DNA from: Callorhinus ursinus
Taxonomy: Eukaryota; Chordata; Mammalia; Carnivora; Otariidae
DNA: 64,000 nucleotides
NCBI RefSeq assembly: GCF_003265705.1
Contig: NW_020312785.1
Span: 128,223,150 to 128,287,149 of the forward strand
Direction: 5' to 3'
Shown here: positions 10,683 through 23,300 of the stretch, in pieces
How positions within the stretch are numbered: the first letter of the stretch is position 1
How the letters are laid out: each line of letters opens with the position of its first letter
The notes under the pieces: model-generated
What the model saw: the letters and a program-made list of their open reading frames with translations, nothing else
Databases searched by the model: none
What the model was told of the DNA's origin: nothing
Translations under genes and position numbers: made by a program

Positions 10683-11475
10683 CCTCACATACTTTTAACT
10701 AGACTAGCCAAGAATAAATAAGAGAAGATTTAAATGGCTAAAATCAAGAATGAGGAAGGAGATATCACAACCCATAACACAGAAATAAAAGAATTCTAAA
10801 AGAATGACCAACTATACACAAACAAATTAGATAACTTAGATGAACGAATTTCTAGAAAGACATAAACCATCAAAACTGAATCAAGAAGATACAAAATATC
10901 TAAATAGAACAATAATAAGTAAAAAAATTTACTTAATAATCAAAATGTTTCTCACAGAGAGAAGCCCAACCCTAGATAACTTCCACTGAATTCACCAAAG
11001 TTTTCAAGAAGAGTTGACACCACATTCATAAACTCTTCTAAACTGTGGTAGAGGAGGAACACATCCTAACTTACTCTGTGAAGTCAGAATTGCCCTGATA
11101 CCAAAATTCAGACAAAGACATCATAAAAAAGAAAACAGACCAATACCTCTTATGAATATAAATGCAAAAAGTTCAACAAAATAGTAGCAAACTGAATCCA
11201 GCAACAGGTAAGAAAGATTATACATGATGACCAAGTAGGTTTTTAACCCTGCAATGTCAGGTCAGTTTAATGTACAAAAATTAATCAAAGCAAAACACAA
11301 TATTAATAAAATGAAAGGACTAAAACTTATGATCATCTCAATGAATGCAGAAAAAGCATTTGACAAAATCCAACACTGTTTCAAGAAAAATATATTCAAT
11401 AAACTAGAAATGGAAGGTAACTTCAACCTGATAAAGGGCATCTATGAAAATCCACAGCTAACATCAAATTCCTCT
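10683..11475 (+). pseudogene. Old L1 ORF2 relic, reverse transcriptase part
   Basis: The text follows the L1 ORF2 order in a much more diverged form than L1-1 to L1-4. It has ATTAGATAACTTAGATGAAC, a CCAGATGG-equivalent region near 10960, CCCTGATACCAAAATTCAG, GATGACCAAGTAGG and AATGCAGAAAAAGCATTTGA. The longest open piece is 11254-11478 (MNAEKAFDKIQH). It stops before the FADD box. The divergence suggests an early eutherian (L1M-type) copy. Confidence 0.8.
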
Positions 11476-12479
11476 TAGTAATCATACTAGCAATCATAAT
11501 TTTGGGTATTTTTACTTCAAATATTCTGGGCAACCACACTGTTTCTCTAATTCCATATTCACCAAAATAAACCAAGATTTCTTGGAGAAATGATTGATTC
11601 CAAGTCTGTGACAGGAAATAATAAGATGAGGCTGGAAGCTCATGAGGTGAGAAATCTTGAAGATTACTGGGATCACATCTGAAAAATCTGGAAGGCAAAA
11701 AGAATATTTGAGCATACCTGTAGAAATACAGATCAAACAGATGTTTTTTAACATCTGTAAAATCATAATGATATTCAAAAAAAAACAAAGGCTCATTAAT
11801 TACCTTTCAAGAAAGCTAAGGAACAAACTCAGACTGAAAACTGGTAAATGACAAGAAAGAATAAAACCTGTAAGCTGACTTCTTGTATAAACTGTACTGC
11901 AGGGTAATCAAATAAGTAATAAGGGAACGTTTGTCTTTATAGAAATATTCTAACTAATAAAGAAAGAAATTATAGAATTAAGACATCACCATTTTAAATA
12001 CTCTTAATGTGAAATAATGAATAGGCAATAATAATTCATGGCTGTTAACCTAATAAAACAAGAATAATTGGATTTTATATGCCTCCTGATGGAAGTGTAT
12101 GTAATAAAAATTGTAGCTGGATCTATCCAAACCCCTAGTTCTAACAACCAATTAATTTTAAAAATACAGAAGATAGAGGAAATGTTAACCTCCTAGGCAT
12201 GCAATAAGCAAACTCCAGGATGTAGAAAACTCCACAGCACAAATGTCTAGTTTCTTCAACAAATAAATCATAAAGTAGTACAAAGGGTGGGAGGGAGGAA
12301 CAGAAAGTATACTTTTGTAAGGTTTTTGACCTATACAGGAAGTGACATAATATTGCTCAAAAGTAGATCATGACAAATCCTTAAAAACATAAGAAAATAT
12401 GGTAAAATTAATTAACCAAATGGAGATAAAATGGAATAATACAAAATTTTCAGTTAACCCAAAAACAGGACAAAAAACT
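11476..12479. other. No confidently recognised feature
   Basis: AT-rich sequence between two L1 relics. The last 300 bases (GGACAAAAAACTAAGG and neighbours) may be upstream L1 sequence, but I cannot support a boundary. The overlapping 94- and 121-codon reverse frames at 11423-11796 show no domain. Confidence 0.45.
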
Positions 12480-14175
12480 AAGGAAAGGGAGCAAAAAAAA
12501 ATAGATGGAATAAATAGAAAACAACTAACAATTTGGTAAATTTAAACCCAACCGTATCAATAATTACATGAAAATGTAATGGTGCAAATACCCAAGTAAA
12601 GGCAGAGATTTTTTTCAGATTGAATACAAAAGCAAAATCCAGCTATAAGATAACCAAAGATAATCAATTAAAAATAAAATGATAGAAAATGACATACCAT
12701 GTGAACACTAATCAAAGGAAAACTAGAGTGGCTGTGTTCATATCAGGCAAAGTACATGTCAGACCAAGGAATGTTATCAGCGATAAATAGGGTCATTTCA
12801 TAACGATAAAGGGGTCAATTAACCCTGAAAACATAGCAGTCCTAAATACATATACACCCAACAGCAGAGCTCTAAAAGTGAAGCAGCAACTGGTAGACCT
12901 AAAAGGAGAAATAGACAAGTCTGCAATTATAGTAAAAAATCCAATATCCTTCTCTCAGTAATTGATAGAATCAATATATAGAAAATCATTATGGATATAA
13001 CTGATCTGAACAACAACAACAAACAGCTTGACTTAACTGACATTTCTAGAACACATCAACCTACAAAAGCAAAATACACATTTTTTTCAAGTGCATATGA
13101 ACATTTGCCAGGTTAGACCACATTCTAGGCCATAAAACAAACCAGAAAATTTAAGAATTGAAATCATGCAGAGTATATAGTCTGACTATGAGAAACTCAT
13201 GTAGAAATCAGTAACAAAAATATCAGAACATCCTTAAATATTTGGAAATTAACAACACACTTCAAAATAACCCCATGGTTCAAAGACAAAATCACAAGAG
13301 AACTGAACATATTTTGAACTGAATGAAAATGAAAGCACTACATATGAAAATTTGTGGGATACAGCTAAAACAACACTTTCAAGATAAATGTATAGCATTG
13401 AATGCTTTACATTAGGGAGAAAAAAGCCCCAACTCAATGATTTAAACTTCTACCTTACTAGAATAAGAAGAGCAAATTGAACCCAAAGCAAGCAAAAAGA
13501 AGAAAATAATCACAAGTGTAAGACAACAAAATAAAAAACAAAAACATAATAAAGAAAATCAATGAAACCATAATCTAGTTATTTGAAAAGATCAGTAAGA
13601 ATGATAAACCTCCAGAAAGATAGACCAAGAAAAAAAAGACCAAAGATACACATTACTAATTTAGAAATGAAAGAGAAGATATCACAATAGACCCTAAGCC
13701 ATTAAAAGATAGTAAGGGGATGATATTTTATGCCAGTGAACTCAACAACCAAAATAAAGCAGACAAATTCCTTGAAAGAAATCAGCTATGAAAGCTCACT
13801 CAAAATAAAATAACCTCAAAAATCCTGTATCTATTAAAGAAACTGTATGTGTGATTTAAAAACTTTCACAAGGAAAACTCCAGGCCCAAGGTCTTCACTT
13901 CTACCAAACATGTAAGAAACAGATAGCATCAATTCTACATAAAAACTCCAGGAAATAGACTAGGAAGGAACACCCTATCCACTCAGTTTATGAGACCAGT
14001 GTTTATCTGATACAAATACCAGGTAAAAATATTACAGAAAAAGAAAACTCCAGACCAAGATCTCTCATGACACAAATGTGTCTCACCAAAATATTAGCAG
14101 ATTGATCCAGCAGCATATAAATCTCAACAGATAAAAATAAAAGAGGAGTAAATTTATATATTAGAAGAGATTTAA
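12480..14175 (+). pseudogene. Old L1 ORF2 relic, endonuclease to start of reverse transcriptase
   Basis: The L1 endonuclease order is recognisable despite many stops: CATATCAGGCAAAGTA, ATACACCCAACAGCAGAGC, AATATGGAT-like and CATTTTTTTCAAGTGCATA, GACCACATTCTAGGCC, then AAACCTCCAGAAAGATAGAC and GACCAAGATCTCTCATGA. It is diverged like 10683-11475 and also plus strand. It carries the upstream half of ORF2 although it lies downstream of the reverse transcriptase half. The two are therefore separate insertions or one rearranged copy. Confidence 0.8.
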
Positions 14176-14295
14176 GGTACCTAGCAACTAGAAGCTTTGT
14201 GTAACTCATGTATGAATCCTAATTTTAAAAAATCAGAAAAATTTGCACTTACTCAACATTTGTTGATATTAAGGACTTACTGTCAATGTCTTTTG

Positions 14296-14490
14296 TTTTT
14301 TTTCATAAAGATTTTTATTTATTTATTGAGAGAGATAGTGATAGAGAGAGAGCATGAGAGGGGGAGAGTCAGAGGGAGAAGCAGACTCCCCGTTGAGCAG
14401 GGAGCCCGATGCGGGACTCAATCCCAGGACTCCAGGATCATGACCTGAGCCGAAGGCAGTCGCTTAACCAACTGAGCCACCCAGGCGCCC
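14296..14490 (-). mobile_element. CAN-SINE (reverse)
   Basis: It runs from poly(T) and AAGATTTTTATTTATTTATT to GAGCCACCCAGGCGCCC. A perfect 15-bp duplication TGTCAATGTCTTTTG is at 14281-14295 and 14491-14505. Confidence 0.96.
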
Positions 14491-14789
14491 TGTCAATGTC
14501 TTTTGTATGATAATGGTAATGTGATTATGTTTTTTGAAAAGGGTCCTTTAGAGAAATAATTAGCCATATATGCTGAAAAAAGTACAGATCATATAGTATA
14601 ATCTCTAGGAACTGCTCTGAAATAATCTATGTGAGGGTGGTGGTGAGGAATGGGAGGGGTTATAGATGAAACACTACTGGGCATAAGTCGATAACTGTTG
14701 AAACTAGTTTGGCCACACTATTCTATTTTTATATATGTTCAAAATTTCCATAAAATATAGTTTAATAATATAAATGAAATATAAGTTTA

Positions 14790-14922
14790 GGGCACATGGG
14801 TGGCTCAGTCGGTTAAGCCTCCGACTCTGGATCTCAGCTCAGGTCTTGATCTCAGGATCATGAGTTCAAGCCCCATGTTGGGCTCCACATGTAGAGCCTA
14901 CTTTAAAAAAAAAAAAACTGGT
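14790..14922 (+). mobile_element. Short CAN-SINE variant
   Basis: GGGCACATGGGTGGCTCAGT leads to GTTCAAGCCCCATGTTGGGC, then almost directly to poly(A) with no CT-rich body. Imperfect duplication text (TAAATGAAATATAAGTTTA near 14771; TAAATGTAATATAAAGTTTA near 14926) flanks it, fitting an older insertion. Confidence 0.9.
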
Positions 14923-14945
14923 ATGTAAATGTAATATAAAGTTTA

Positions 14946-15334
14946 AAAAATAAGCTATTAAAAGTATGGCTCTCCTAATATATACTTAAGAGGTTTGTTC
15001 CATTAAAGAATAACCACAGGCCTGCTGAGCTATAGATCTTTATCCCTCAACTTGAAAAGGAAGCTGTTGAAGTCCAACCTAAAACACATGCCCTTCCCAC
15101 TTTAGTTTACTATGAAAATATTTAAAAGCCTTCAGATTTCAAGCCCTTTTTACATAATAGTAAATTAAGACTTCCTTTCTTATTGACAAACTTCTTCTGT
15201 TCTCATCCCAGGAAAATCATTTTGTGATTTTTTTTTTCTCTTTTATAATTACTAGGTGCCAGGCCCTCTCCAAACTTGCAGAAATATAAAGTCAAAAATG
15301 AAATAAAGAGCATCTTTCTTTTCAGTATCTACTG
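14946..15334. other. No recognised feature
   Basis: AT-rich sequence in which I see no gene or named repeat. Confidence 0.5.
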
Positions 15335-15425
15335 TGCAACAAACACTGTGATGTCTATCGTTTCATTAGGAGATATTTATCATCTTCAATTTGTAAATGA
15401 GAAAAGAGGTTTAGCAACTTGATTT
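15335..15425 (-). repeat. MIR fragment
   Basis: CATCTTCAATTTGTAAATGA followed by GAAAAGAGGTTTAGCAACTT matches the reverse complement of the MIR 3' half. Confidence 0.5.
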
Positions 15426-15488
15426 GTGGCTTAAAATATATGTCATTGTTTAAACAACTTGTTTATAAGGATAGATAGGATGCCATAA

Positions 15489-15516
15489 AATTTTGTTTTG
15501 TTTTGTTTTGTTTTGT
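15489..15516. repeat. (TTTTG)n microsatellite
   Basis: Five TTTTG units lie at the edge of the next repeat. Confidence 0.9.
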
Positions 15517-15527
15517 TCTACACCATG

Positions 15528-15730
15528 GATCAGTAAGTTCTTTCAGTAAAAGGCCAGTTGATAAATATTTTAGGCTTTACAGACCATGTGTCACCTATTC
15601 TTCTTTGTTTTGTTTTGCTTTGTTTGCAACTCTTTAAAAATGAAAAACATTCTTTGTTCTCAGGCTTAAAAACAGGCCATGGACCAGATTTGGATCATGG
15701 GCTGCCGTTCACCAACCCCTGGACTAGACT
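15528..15730. repeat. Ancient DNA-transposon-like repeat
   Basis: AAAGGCCAGTTGATAAATAT TTTAGGC followed by AAACAGGCCATGGACCAGAT and GTTCACCAACCCCTGG matches a familiar eutherian repeat that begins or ends with the 'caacccctg' terminus. I take it to be a non-autonomous hAT-type relic but cannot name it. Confidence 0.5.
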
Positions 15731-16984
15731 GTGTTATATTTCATTTTAATTCATTTATAATATCTCATTTCAATTAAAAGTATTGAAAGGCTATCCTGCA
15801 CCACTTGTTACTAATCATGGTAGAAGGCAAATAATAAAGACTATGTCAGCCATGTGATCACTGCTCTTCCCTAGAAGTTTACCAGTGAACCAAGAATGTT
15901 GGAAGCAAAATGATGGCAAGTGGTCACCTAACCTGAAGGGCATGATTTTTGCAATTATTTTACCAAGGAAAAAAGTGTGATGTGCTTGTCTTAATTCTAT
16001 GACTTCATTCATTCTATAGCCACAACAACATATAGTAAAAGACCTAGATCAAGATAAAATACATGCCTGTCCTCACAAAGGAGTTTCAAAGTTAGGAATC
16101 AGTATTTCTTATTCACATACTCTTGAAGCACAAAAACTAAGTCAAGGTTATTTTTAGGCCTTCTCTGCTGAGCTAATCACATCAAAGTAAAATGTCTTCT
16201 AGATTAAAATAGATGTGAAATAAAATGTGAGATTTTCCTTACTGCACCCATGATCTCCCATCCCAGACCCATATTGCCCTCAGAGGCCTCACAAGTCCTG
16301 ACGAGGATTAGAATCACTTTGCAAGAGTGCAGAAAGAAACGATACTCTGGTCTTTAGTTTCTAAATCAATTTTAAAATCCATTAAAGAGACTGCACTCTT
16401 AAGACCAAAGCATTTTATTTTTAAGAGTCAGCCTTCCTGAAGAAAGAACAATTTGGGAACCCAAAGTGATAAGACCTGAAGTTAGCAGGGCCTAGAGTTT
16501 ATGCCATAAACAAGTGATTGGAATGAAAAGAGGAAAAAATACAAATTAAAGTAGATGAGGGTTGCTTGAGTTGCAAGGGGGAAGAGAAATGGGGGGACAA
16601 ACTGCCAAGGAGGACAGTGGTAAGGCCAGGAGCGGTCCTGGGGGAGAAGAGAGGAACCCACTTTAAAAGAGTGCTAGCCTCTACCTGCATAAACACTTCC
16701 TTTTCAACACTGATGAATTACCAGCCCAGCCCGCTAGCTGGCTCTGCACCATCCTATAAGTGAACCTTGAGAGTTGTTTGTGCCAAGAACAGCTCAATAT
16801 GCACCTTCCTTCAACAGTGGCCCACAGGTCCCTTGTTGATGATCCCTTGAAAATGATGCCAATTGAAGCCCTGAGAGTTTGCTCAATACAATTCAAACAA
16901 ACAAGGTAGGACAGACCAGAACCAACTTGAAACCCCACTCCCCAAAACTTAACACACACACCCCACTCCAGCAAAGAGTGTTAA
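15731..16984. other. No recognised feature
   Basis: Mixed-composition intergenic sequence. Short open frames on both strands around 16500-16970 overlap each other and lack domains. Confidence 0.5.
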
Positions 16985-17125
16985 AACCCTAACTCCAGGT
17001 GTCATGAGACACCTGAGGTTCAGAGAGTGTAACTGTACACAAGGACACCCTGCTAGCAAGTGACAAACCTGGAACTCAAGCCCAGCTTGGTCTTGCTCCA
17101 AAACTACTCCTCTTAACTGCAGTAG
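16985..17125 (-). repeat. MIR fragment
   Basis: CACCTGAGGTTCAGAGAGTG, then CCTGCTAGCAAGTGACAAAC and CTGGAACTCAAGCCCAGCTT, follow the order of reverse-complement MIR. Confidence 0.6.
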
Positions 17126-17279
17126 TATAGTGCCTCCCAAAATTCATTTGGGGCCTAAACTTCTATAATGCTTTTTTTTAATAAAAGTCCATCTGCCTAG
17201 AATAAGCATAAGAGCAAGAAGAAATCTCATTTGTATTACCACTGACACACAAAGTTCCTTATATATATCCCTACTATAC

Positions 17280-17445
17280 CCAGAGTTCCTTATATGGGTT
17301 AGTTCACTGAATCCTCATAACCACCTGCAGAGTAAACAGTTTTGGAGATAGGAACTGGATGCTCAGACAGCTAGTAAGTAGCAGAGCCAGGAATCAAGCC
17401 CAGATTTGGCTGATGCCAAAGATGCTATTCTTTTCCACTATGGCA
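17280..17445 (-). repeat. MIR fragment
   Basis: ACTGAATCCTCATAACCACC, then GACAGCTAGTAAGTAGCAGA and GCCAGGAATCAAGCCCAGAT, read as reverse-complement MIR. It is only 150 bases from another MIR in the same orientation. Confidence 0.75.
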
Positions 17446-19124
17446 AATCTGCAAACAGACATGTATATAGAATTTATGAAAACAAGTTGCATTGTATGTT
17501 TAAATTTGCCATTTATTTCATATAAAATAAACTGCTCAAAAAATTCCTATCCATTACCCTCCAATTTCTTGGCCTACAGCTAAATATAAATTTAATTTTG
17601 TTCAGCTTAAAATGTTGATCTTTCACAAATAACTTGTCTTATTAGATTAGATTTCTGACCTTAAATATCTATTTACTCTAAATTCCTAGCACAGGATTCA
17701 GATACATAAATAAGGAAAGAATAAATAAAGGGAGGAGGAAGTGAGTCAGGGAAAGAAGAAAAGAGTAAATGATTAAAATTAAGAATAAAACAGGTTATAA
17801 ATATCTGCTTAGAATAGCTAGACTTTAAAAAGTAAGTGATATCTTAAGATTTCACAAATAAATCTGTAGTATTTTTTTTGTAAGTAAAATCTTCTATGTT
17901 TTTATGTTCACTGTCAGTTCTTTAAGCCATGACTGACTTAACTCTGTATTGTTAATTTCAAGACCAAGTGCAATTATCTCGGAACTTGACTATTGAAGGT
18001 GAACCAGCCTCCAACAGCTCCACCTAGTGGCCACACATCTAAAGCACTGCAAACCTTTTCGGTTGAGATTCAGTTTTTCCCAGTTGTTCTGAAAGTTAAT
18101 TTAAAAAAAAAATATATATATATATATATATCCTCCTTGGCATTATTTACAAATACTTCTTTGTTAAATGTCAACTTGTTTGTGAAACAGGAATTTTTCA
18201 TCTTTAGCAATAATACACGTGAGTTATAAATATACACTATCAATAGGCTGTAACATTTTTTAGATTCATGAGTTTATAATGTATATCTGCTTCTTGGCCA
18301 CAACCATAAAATATTTACTGAATATTACTGTAATTATAACATTACTGCAATATCACCGTTACTAATGGTATGCACGTGGCATGGTCAGGCAGGGAGAATC
18401 TAAACTCCTCTCCAGGACAAAATGAAACACATTTCCTCCATCTGAATTCACTGAATCTACTTAACCAGATCTTCACAAAGCCATGTAGTGATTACTAATC
18501 CAGTGCAAATATCAGAAAGCAGCATTTGCTCTGGCAAACCCACTTAGCAAACTGCTTATCTGGCAGCGACCTTAAATTGCTCCCTTAGAACTGTTTGCCT
18601 TTTACCCTTTGGATGAATTTGTCAGGGTCAGTACCAGGGAAAGTTCTAAGAGAAGAAAGTTGCATTTCCTATTTCAATGCCTCCGTTTTCACAGGAGGTG
18701 ACTTCATTCCAGCTCCAGTACCACCCCCCTGACCCCATGCCAGTCTACCTCACCCTCAACCTCGTGGTTCTTTTCTCAATTTTAATCTATATCCCTGCCT
18801 CCATCCTAATCCCACACAGGTCATGGATGTGTATTAGTAAAAGTTTCAGCAGCTATGTCTCCTGTGGTATTGGGATGTTTATAAGGACCTTTAAATACTG
18901 AAGCGCTTATTAGGAATCACAAAAACATGTTGACTCAAGGACCATGGTGTTTTTCAAGTCACCATAAAGTGAGCGGGATAAATCAATATACTGGATTTTT
19001 AGAGTGGTAATCAGAGGCCACCTCCATTGCCTCTTTTGAAGTAGAAAAGGGACAAGCCACACTCATATTAAATGTGGATAAAACACAGCTTGCCCAAATC
19101 TCCCTTCATTCCTTCAGGTCCTCC
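17446..19124. other. Mostly unrecognised; one short TA repeat
   Basis: Contains A9 followed by (TA)10 at 18103-18131. Nothing else was recognised. The short frames at 17993-18229 and 18677-18901 show no domain. Confidence 0.5.
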
Positions 19125-19420
19125 CTAGACTGACCCTCCACCGGATGTAGGCACTATGGTCGGTGCTGGGACTACACAGATAGATTATACTTTTCCTCAG
19201 GGAGTCAAATGATAGTGGGGGCAGCCACATAAACCAACAATTACCATACAGTGTGATAAGTATTTAAAAATTAAAGTTAGCTAACCCAGATTATGGGATG
19301 GAGCTGCAGGGAGAGGAAACAAAAGTGGAAGGTTTAGGGGAAACATTCCAAAGGAAAAGACATCTGAGCTTAGTCTCCACCCTAGAGTGGCAGAGAGGCA
19401 GGGGAAGCCACAAGTGGTAA
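19125..19420 (-). repeat. L2 (LINE-2) 3' fragment
   Basis: TAGGCACTATGGTCGGTGCT, AGTGGGGGCAGCCACATAAA, ACAATTACCATACAGTGTGA TAAG, then GACATCTGAGCTTAGTCT follow the order of reverse-complement L2 3' end. The frame at 19281-19562 reads across it and is not a gene. Confidence 0.65.
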
Positions 19421-20134
19421 GAGGAGGAATGATGGGAAGATGGAAGGATGGAAGGGCAGGGAAGTATTTTTTTGTCTTTAACTCAAAGTGTTTTATTTGT
19501 GTAACTGCATTCCAAGGAACTCTGGAAGCATGAGAGTAGACAGAGGTCATGGGGGATAACACCTGATTTATTCCAGAAAACCTCAGCTCCTGTTAACCAT
19601 GACCACAGCCCTGGTAGTTGAACCCAGGGCTCCACCTGTCTACCCTCCTGGATTAGCCTCTTGCCACTCCCCTCTGTTTGTGAAGCTGACTGTATCTCAC
19701 ATCTAGATGATTCCACAGTAGACTAGGTTGCCCCCCGGAATTTCTTCCTACAGAAGTTATCTGCAGAGGAACAGTGCATTCTAGGTGGCAAAATGCAAAA
19801 CCCCCTCAGTAAATTCTAACAACACCTATTTTGGGAGCACCAATCAACAACACCTCTGTTTTTGTTTGTTTGTTTTCAAAAAAATCATAATTCAGAACCT
19901 ACTTTAAGACTTCTCTAAAAGCAATTCCTATTTCAGTTTGTTACACACATCCCAACTCTGAATCCACTATTCCAGGAGTCCATTATACATTGGGCCCAAG
20001 GTGAAAGTCTTCTTCCAAACTGGAAGTTTGTTTTCCCTGGTAGATTTGGTAAGTTTGAAATTTTCCCAATTTTATTTGATCTCATTTGCAGATGATCAAC
20101 CAGAAAATAGTTCTACCTGGGTGTTTATTAAAAC
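19421..20134. other. No recognised feature
   Basis: Intergenic sequence with no gene or repeat that I can name. Confidence 0.5.
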
Positions 20135-20144
20135 ATTGCAGAGG

Positions 20145-20342
20145 GGCGCCTGGGTGGCTCAGCTGTTGAGCGTCTGCCTTCCGCTCGGGTCATGGTCTCA
20201 GGGTCTTGGGATTGAGCCCCGCATTGGGCTCCCTGCTCAGTGGGAAGCCTGCTTCTCACTCTCCCACTCCCCCTGCTTGTGTTCCCTCTCTCGCTGTGTC
20301 TCTCTCTGTCAAATAAAATAAATAAAATCTTTTTTTAAAAAA
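20145..20342 (+). mobile_element. CAN-SINE
   Basis: The head GGCGCCTGGGTGGCTCAGCT is followed by a full CT-rich body and AATAAAATAAATAAAATCTT. The duplication ATTGCAGAGG is at 20135-20144 and 20343-20352. Confidence 0.95.
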
Positions 20343-20352
20343 ATTGCAGAGG

Positions 20353-21644
20353 CTACTAATGAATGGAGACTCCTAGAATAGTTCCTGAGAATGATGCTAT
20401 CAGCCTTATGTCCCAAGAGCTGCATTAAGTGCCCTGTAGGCTCACCAGCTAATTGACTCTTCCTGTCACCCCTGCTTCTTCCCTTCAAGTTCAAGGGAGT
20501 CTCTTATTATAAATAGTTATCACAAAACTCCCCTTTTATTACTCTGTTCTTAGATCTTTTCAGTGAAAAAATATTGGAAAACTGTAGGACTTAGGTGTTT
20601 TGTGAAGGTGGGCATATCAGATCTTAGTGTTAAAAAGCTTTGGAAATTTCCTCAATTAAAATAACAACTAGATGTCAATGTCAATATCTTCTAACCCAAT
20701 AGTCTGGATGACGACATTCTATTCACTGTTTAATTAAGATTGATTTGGCCACCAGGGAACCTCTGATATGTATAGTGGTTCTCTCCATTCTCACCAGACA
20801 AGGTCAATCACAAAGAAAATGATACTTTAACATTTCATTGCTCCTCCCAAACCACTTCACATAAATCACAAATTTTTGCCAGTCACTTCTGAAATTAACT
20901 AGGAAACTAGGGAACATAGACCACACAGAAAGACCTAGAGATGTTTGTTCCAATATCACAGGAACAAAAAGAAACAAAAAAGAGCAATGTTAAAATGGGA
21001 TATTGCCAAAACAATTTTTAAATAAGATGACATCTGACTATCCAAAAGAAGAAAAAGTAATAAATGATTCAGAGTTAGGAGGAAAAATGTCATTTTGGAA
21101 GCACTGAGCTCCCTAGTTAAGCAACTCCAGACTGAAACTGGGATATAATTACCTCTAAGAAGTTAACTCAAATGGCTTCTACTAGGACTGTATTCAAAAG
21201 TGATTTTATAGCTCCAATCTGGATTCACTTCCAGAAAAGTCAAAGATGACTCAAGGCATATCTGATTTGATTTTTCCACTAATGAAATTTTTGTGATTTC
21301 ATGAAAGAAATGTAAGAGAGTTTAATACGATGCATGCAGAGAAACAATATGTAAAATTCAGCATGTAAATCACAAGACCTTCAGTTTTACCACAAAAATT
21401 GCAGTATCCCCTTTACATAAGACTATGAATCTTGGATTGGGGATGATACAATTTTTGTCTATCAAGATATATACACTGACCTGAAAATTACACTATCATT
21501 TTATACCTGCTTAAGTGTGGCTTAAATCACAGCTAATCACAGAGGGTTATAGTAATTAGAAATCTTAGATAATCATTTCTTCCACCCTTTGATGACAGGA
21601 AGAAACTGAGATCCAGAGAAGCCCATCAAAATCTTTTACTAGCT
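20353..21644. other. No recognised feature
   Basis: Nothing was recognised apart from a weak MIR-like GACAGGAAGAAACTGAGATC patch near 21594-21620, too short to call. Confidence 0.5.
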
Positions 21645-21739
21645 TCCTCCTCCTCCTCCTCCCCCTCCCCCTCCCCCTCCCCCTCCTTTCCCACTTCCCC
21701 TCCTTCTCCCTTCTTCCTTCTCCTCCTCCTCTTCCTCCC
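21645..21739. repeat. Polypyrimidine tract, (CCT)n/(CCCCCT)n
   Basis: About 95 bases almost purely C and T on the plus strand, with CCT units, four CCCCCT units, then TTC/CCT mixtures. Long purine-pyrimidine strand asymmetry can adopt triplex (H-DNA) structure. No gene adjoins it. Confidence 0.95.
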
Positions 21740-21759
21740 AATTACTCCTCAGCTCACAA

Positions 21760-22560
21760 CCCAATCTGAGTTCTGCCTACCATAGGAACTCTTCTCCCCA
21801 GTAACATGAATGCCTACTCTCTCTGTCTTGAAAACTTTCTTCCCTTCACTCAACACATCAGGCCCCTGATTCTCTTGATAACTCTGATAATTTTGCCTTA
21901 GAATGTCCTCTTCTTCTACCTTCAGCTTAAATGTTAACTGTCAGGGCTCTGTCACAAATCCTCTTTTCTTCCTGTCTACATACTCTAGGCAAATGCAACT
22001 CCTCCTAACACTAATTCCCAAATCTCCATCTTTACCCCAACCTTTCTCCAGAGCATCAGTCCCCTGTCTCCCAGTGCCTACTTGACATCTGCCTACTTAT
22101 CTCACAGATTTCTCAAACTCAGCTTGTCCTGAATTGATGGAATTCTTCTCCCCACCTCAAATCCACTCTCTTCCTCCTGGGTTCCCTAAATTAGAAAATA
22201 ACCTTTCAGTCTCCCAAGTCAGAAATCTATGTGGCATCCTAAACTCCACCCTTCCTTCTCTTCTTCAACCCCAACATTCAGTAAGTCAATGAGTCTTATA
22301 CATCTTATTTGTTAAATGTTTCTCAGCTCTGTCCATTTATCTCCAACTCAACTGCCTCCATCCTAGACCAAGCCACTGCATTAGCCTCCTTACTGGCCTC
22401 TTCCTTCAACTTAAGTCATTGTCCAACACATCTTCTTCAGAGAAGCAAAAAGATCTTTCTTGTACTTTCATGGCTAAAACCCTTCCATTGTCCCCAGTGC
22501 TCTTAAAACATGCTCACATTCTAACATAAGTGTCAAGGTTCTGTGTTGTCTTGCTTCTTT
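21760..22560 (+). repeat. L2 (LINE-2) fragment
   Basis: The text follows the L2 3' region: GCCTCCATCCTAGACCAAGC, GCATTAGCCTCCTTACTGGC, AAAGATCTTTCTTG, TAAAACCCTTCCATTGTCCC. The open frames at 21903-22085 and 22309-22506 are fragments of this diverged LINE and not genes. Confidence 0.7.
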
Positions 22561-23149
22561 TCTCCAACAGGCACAGTGTCTGCCTCAGTCATTCTCAAAT
22601 GTAGCTTTTTTATGCATCCATTTCCCCAGGAAGCTTTCAAAGGTATATGCAAATGCACACATACACATATAACCTAAAGTTCAGTTATGTGCTGTAACCT
22701 GGCTTGTTTTCTTTAGCTGCTGTGCCTTCACTTTGTACTAATTCTGCCACATCACCAGGATTGAGTTGTTAATTTCTGCACACATGCTAAAGGACCAGAA
22801 AAATAATTATTGGTTTCTAGAAATACAGCAGCTATTCCTGTTTTCTCTTTTGACACTTCTCTTGATGCCTAAGTCCTACGAAACAGACCCTTCCACAGAA
22901 GGGGTCTTTTGCTAAAGGAAACATCTGACATCTTTTTAAGACATGCAAGTGCCACAGGGAACAGGAAATAGAGAGAAGATGAGAGAAGCAGTATCCCTCT
23001 CTATGACAACTTATCCATGCCCGACAACAGCAGTCTTAACATCACAATTAAACCAACTTCAAATTGCCAATGTCTTGCCAAGTACCTCTTGGGGAAAAAA
23101 GCAGTTGTTTAAGAAAATATACTAATGGTTCTAAAGGATAATACTTTTA
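22561..23149. other. No recognised feature
   Basis: Nothing supportable was seen. Confidence 0.5.
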
Positions 23150-23300
23150 AGAATCATCAAGAAAGCTTTTGTAAAATATCTATGTTCTAGTATGATCCCT
23201 GGGGCTCTGATTCAGTAGGTTCTAGATTACGCTAGAGCATATATATTTTTAAAGCCTCACAAGGTAATTATGATGCACAAAACATTTAAGAACAGCTGCA
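23150..23300 (+). repeat. MER5A-like DNA transposon fragment
   Basis: GGGGCTCTGATTCAGTAGGT, then AAAGCCTCACAAGGTAATTA TGATGCAC and AACATTTAAGAAC, follow MER5A (hAT-Charlie, non-autonomous). The 5' end is diverged. Confidence 0.6.
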
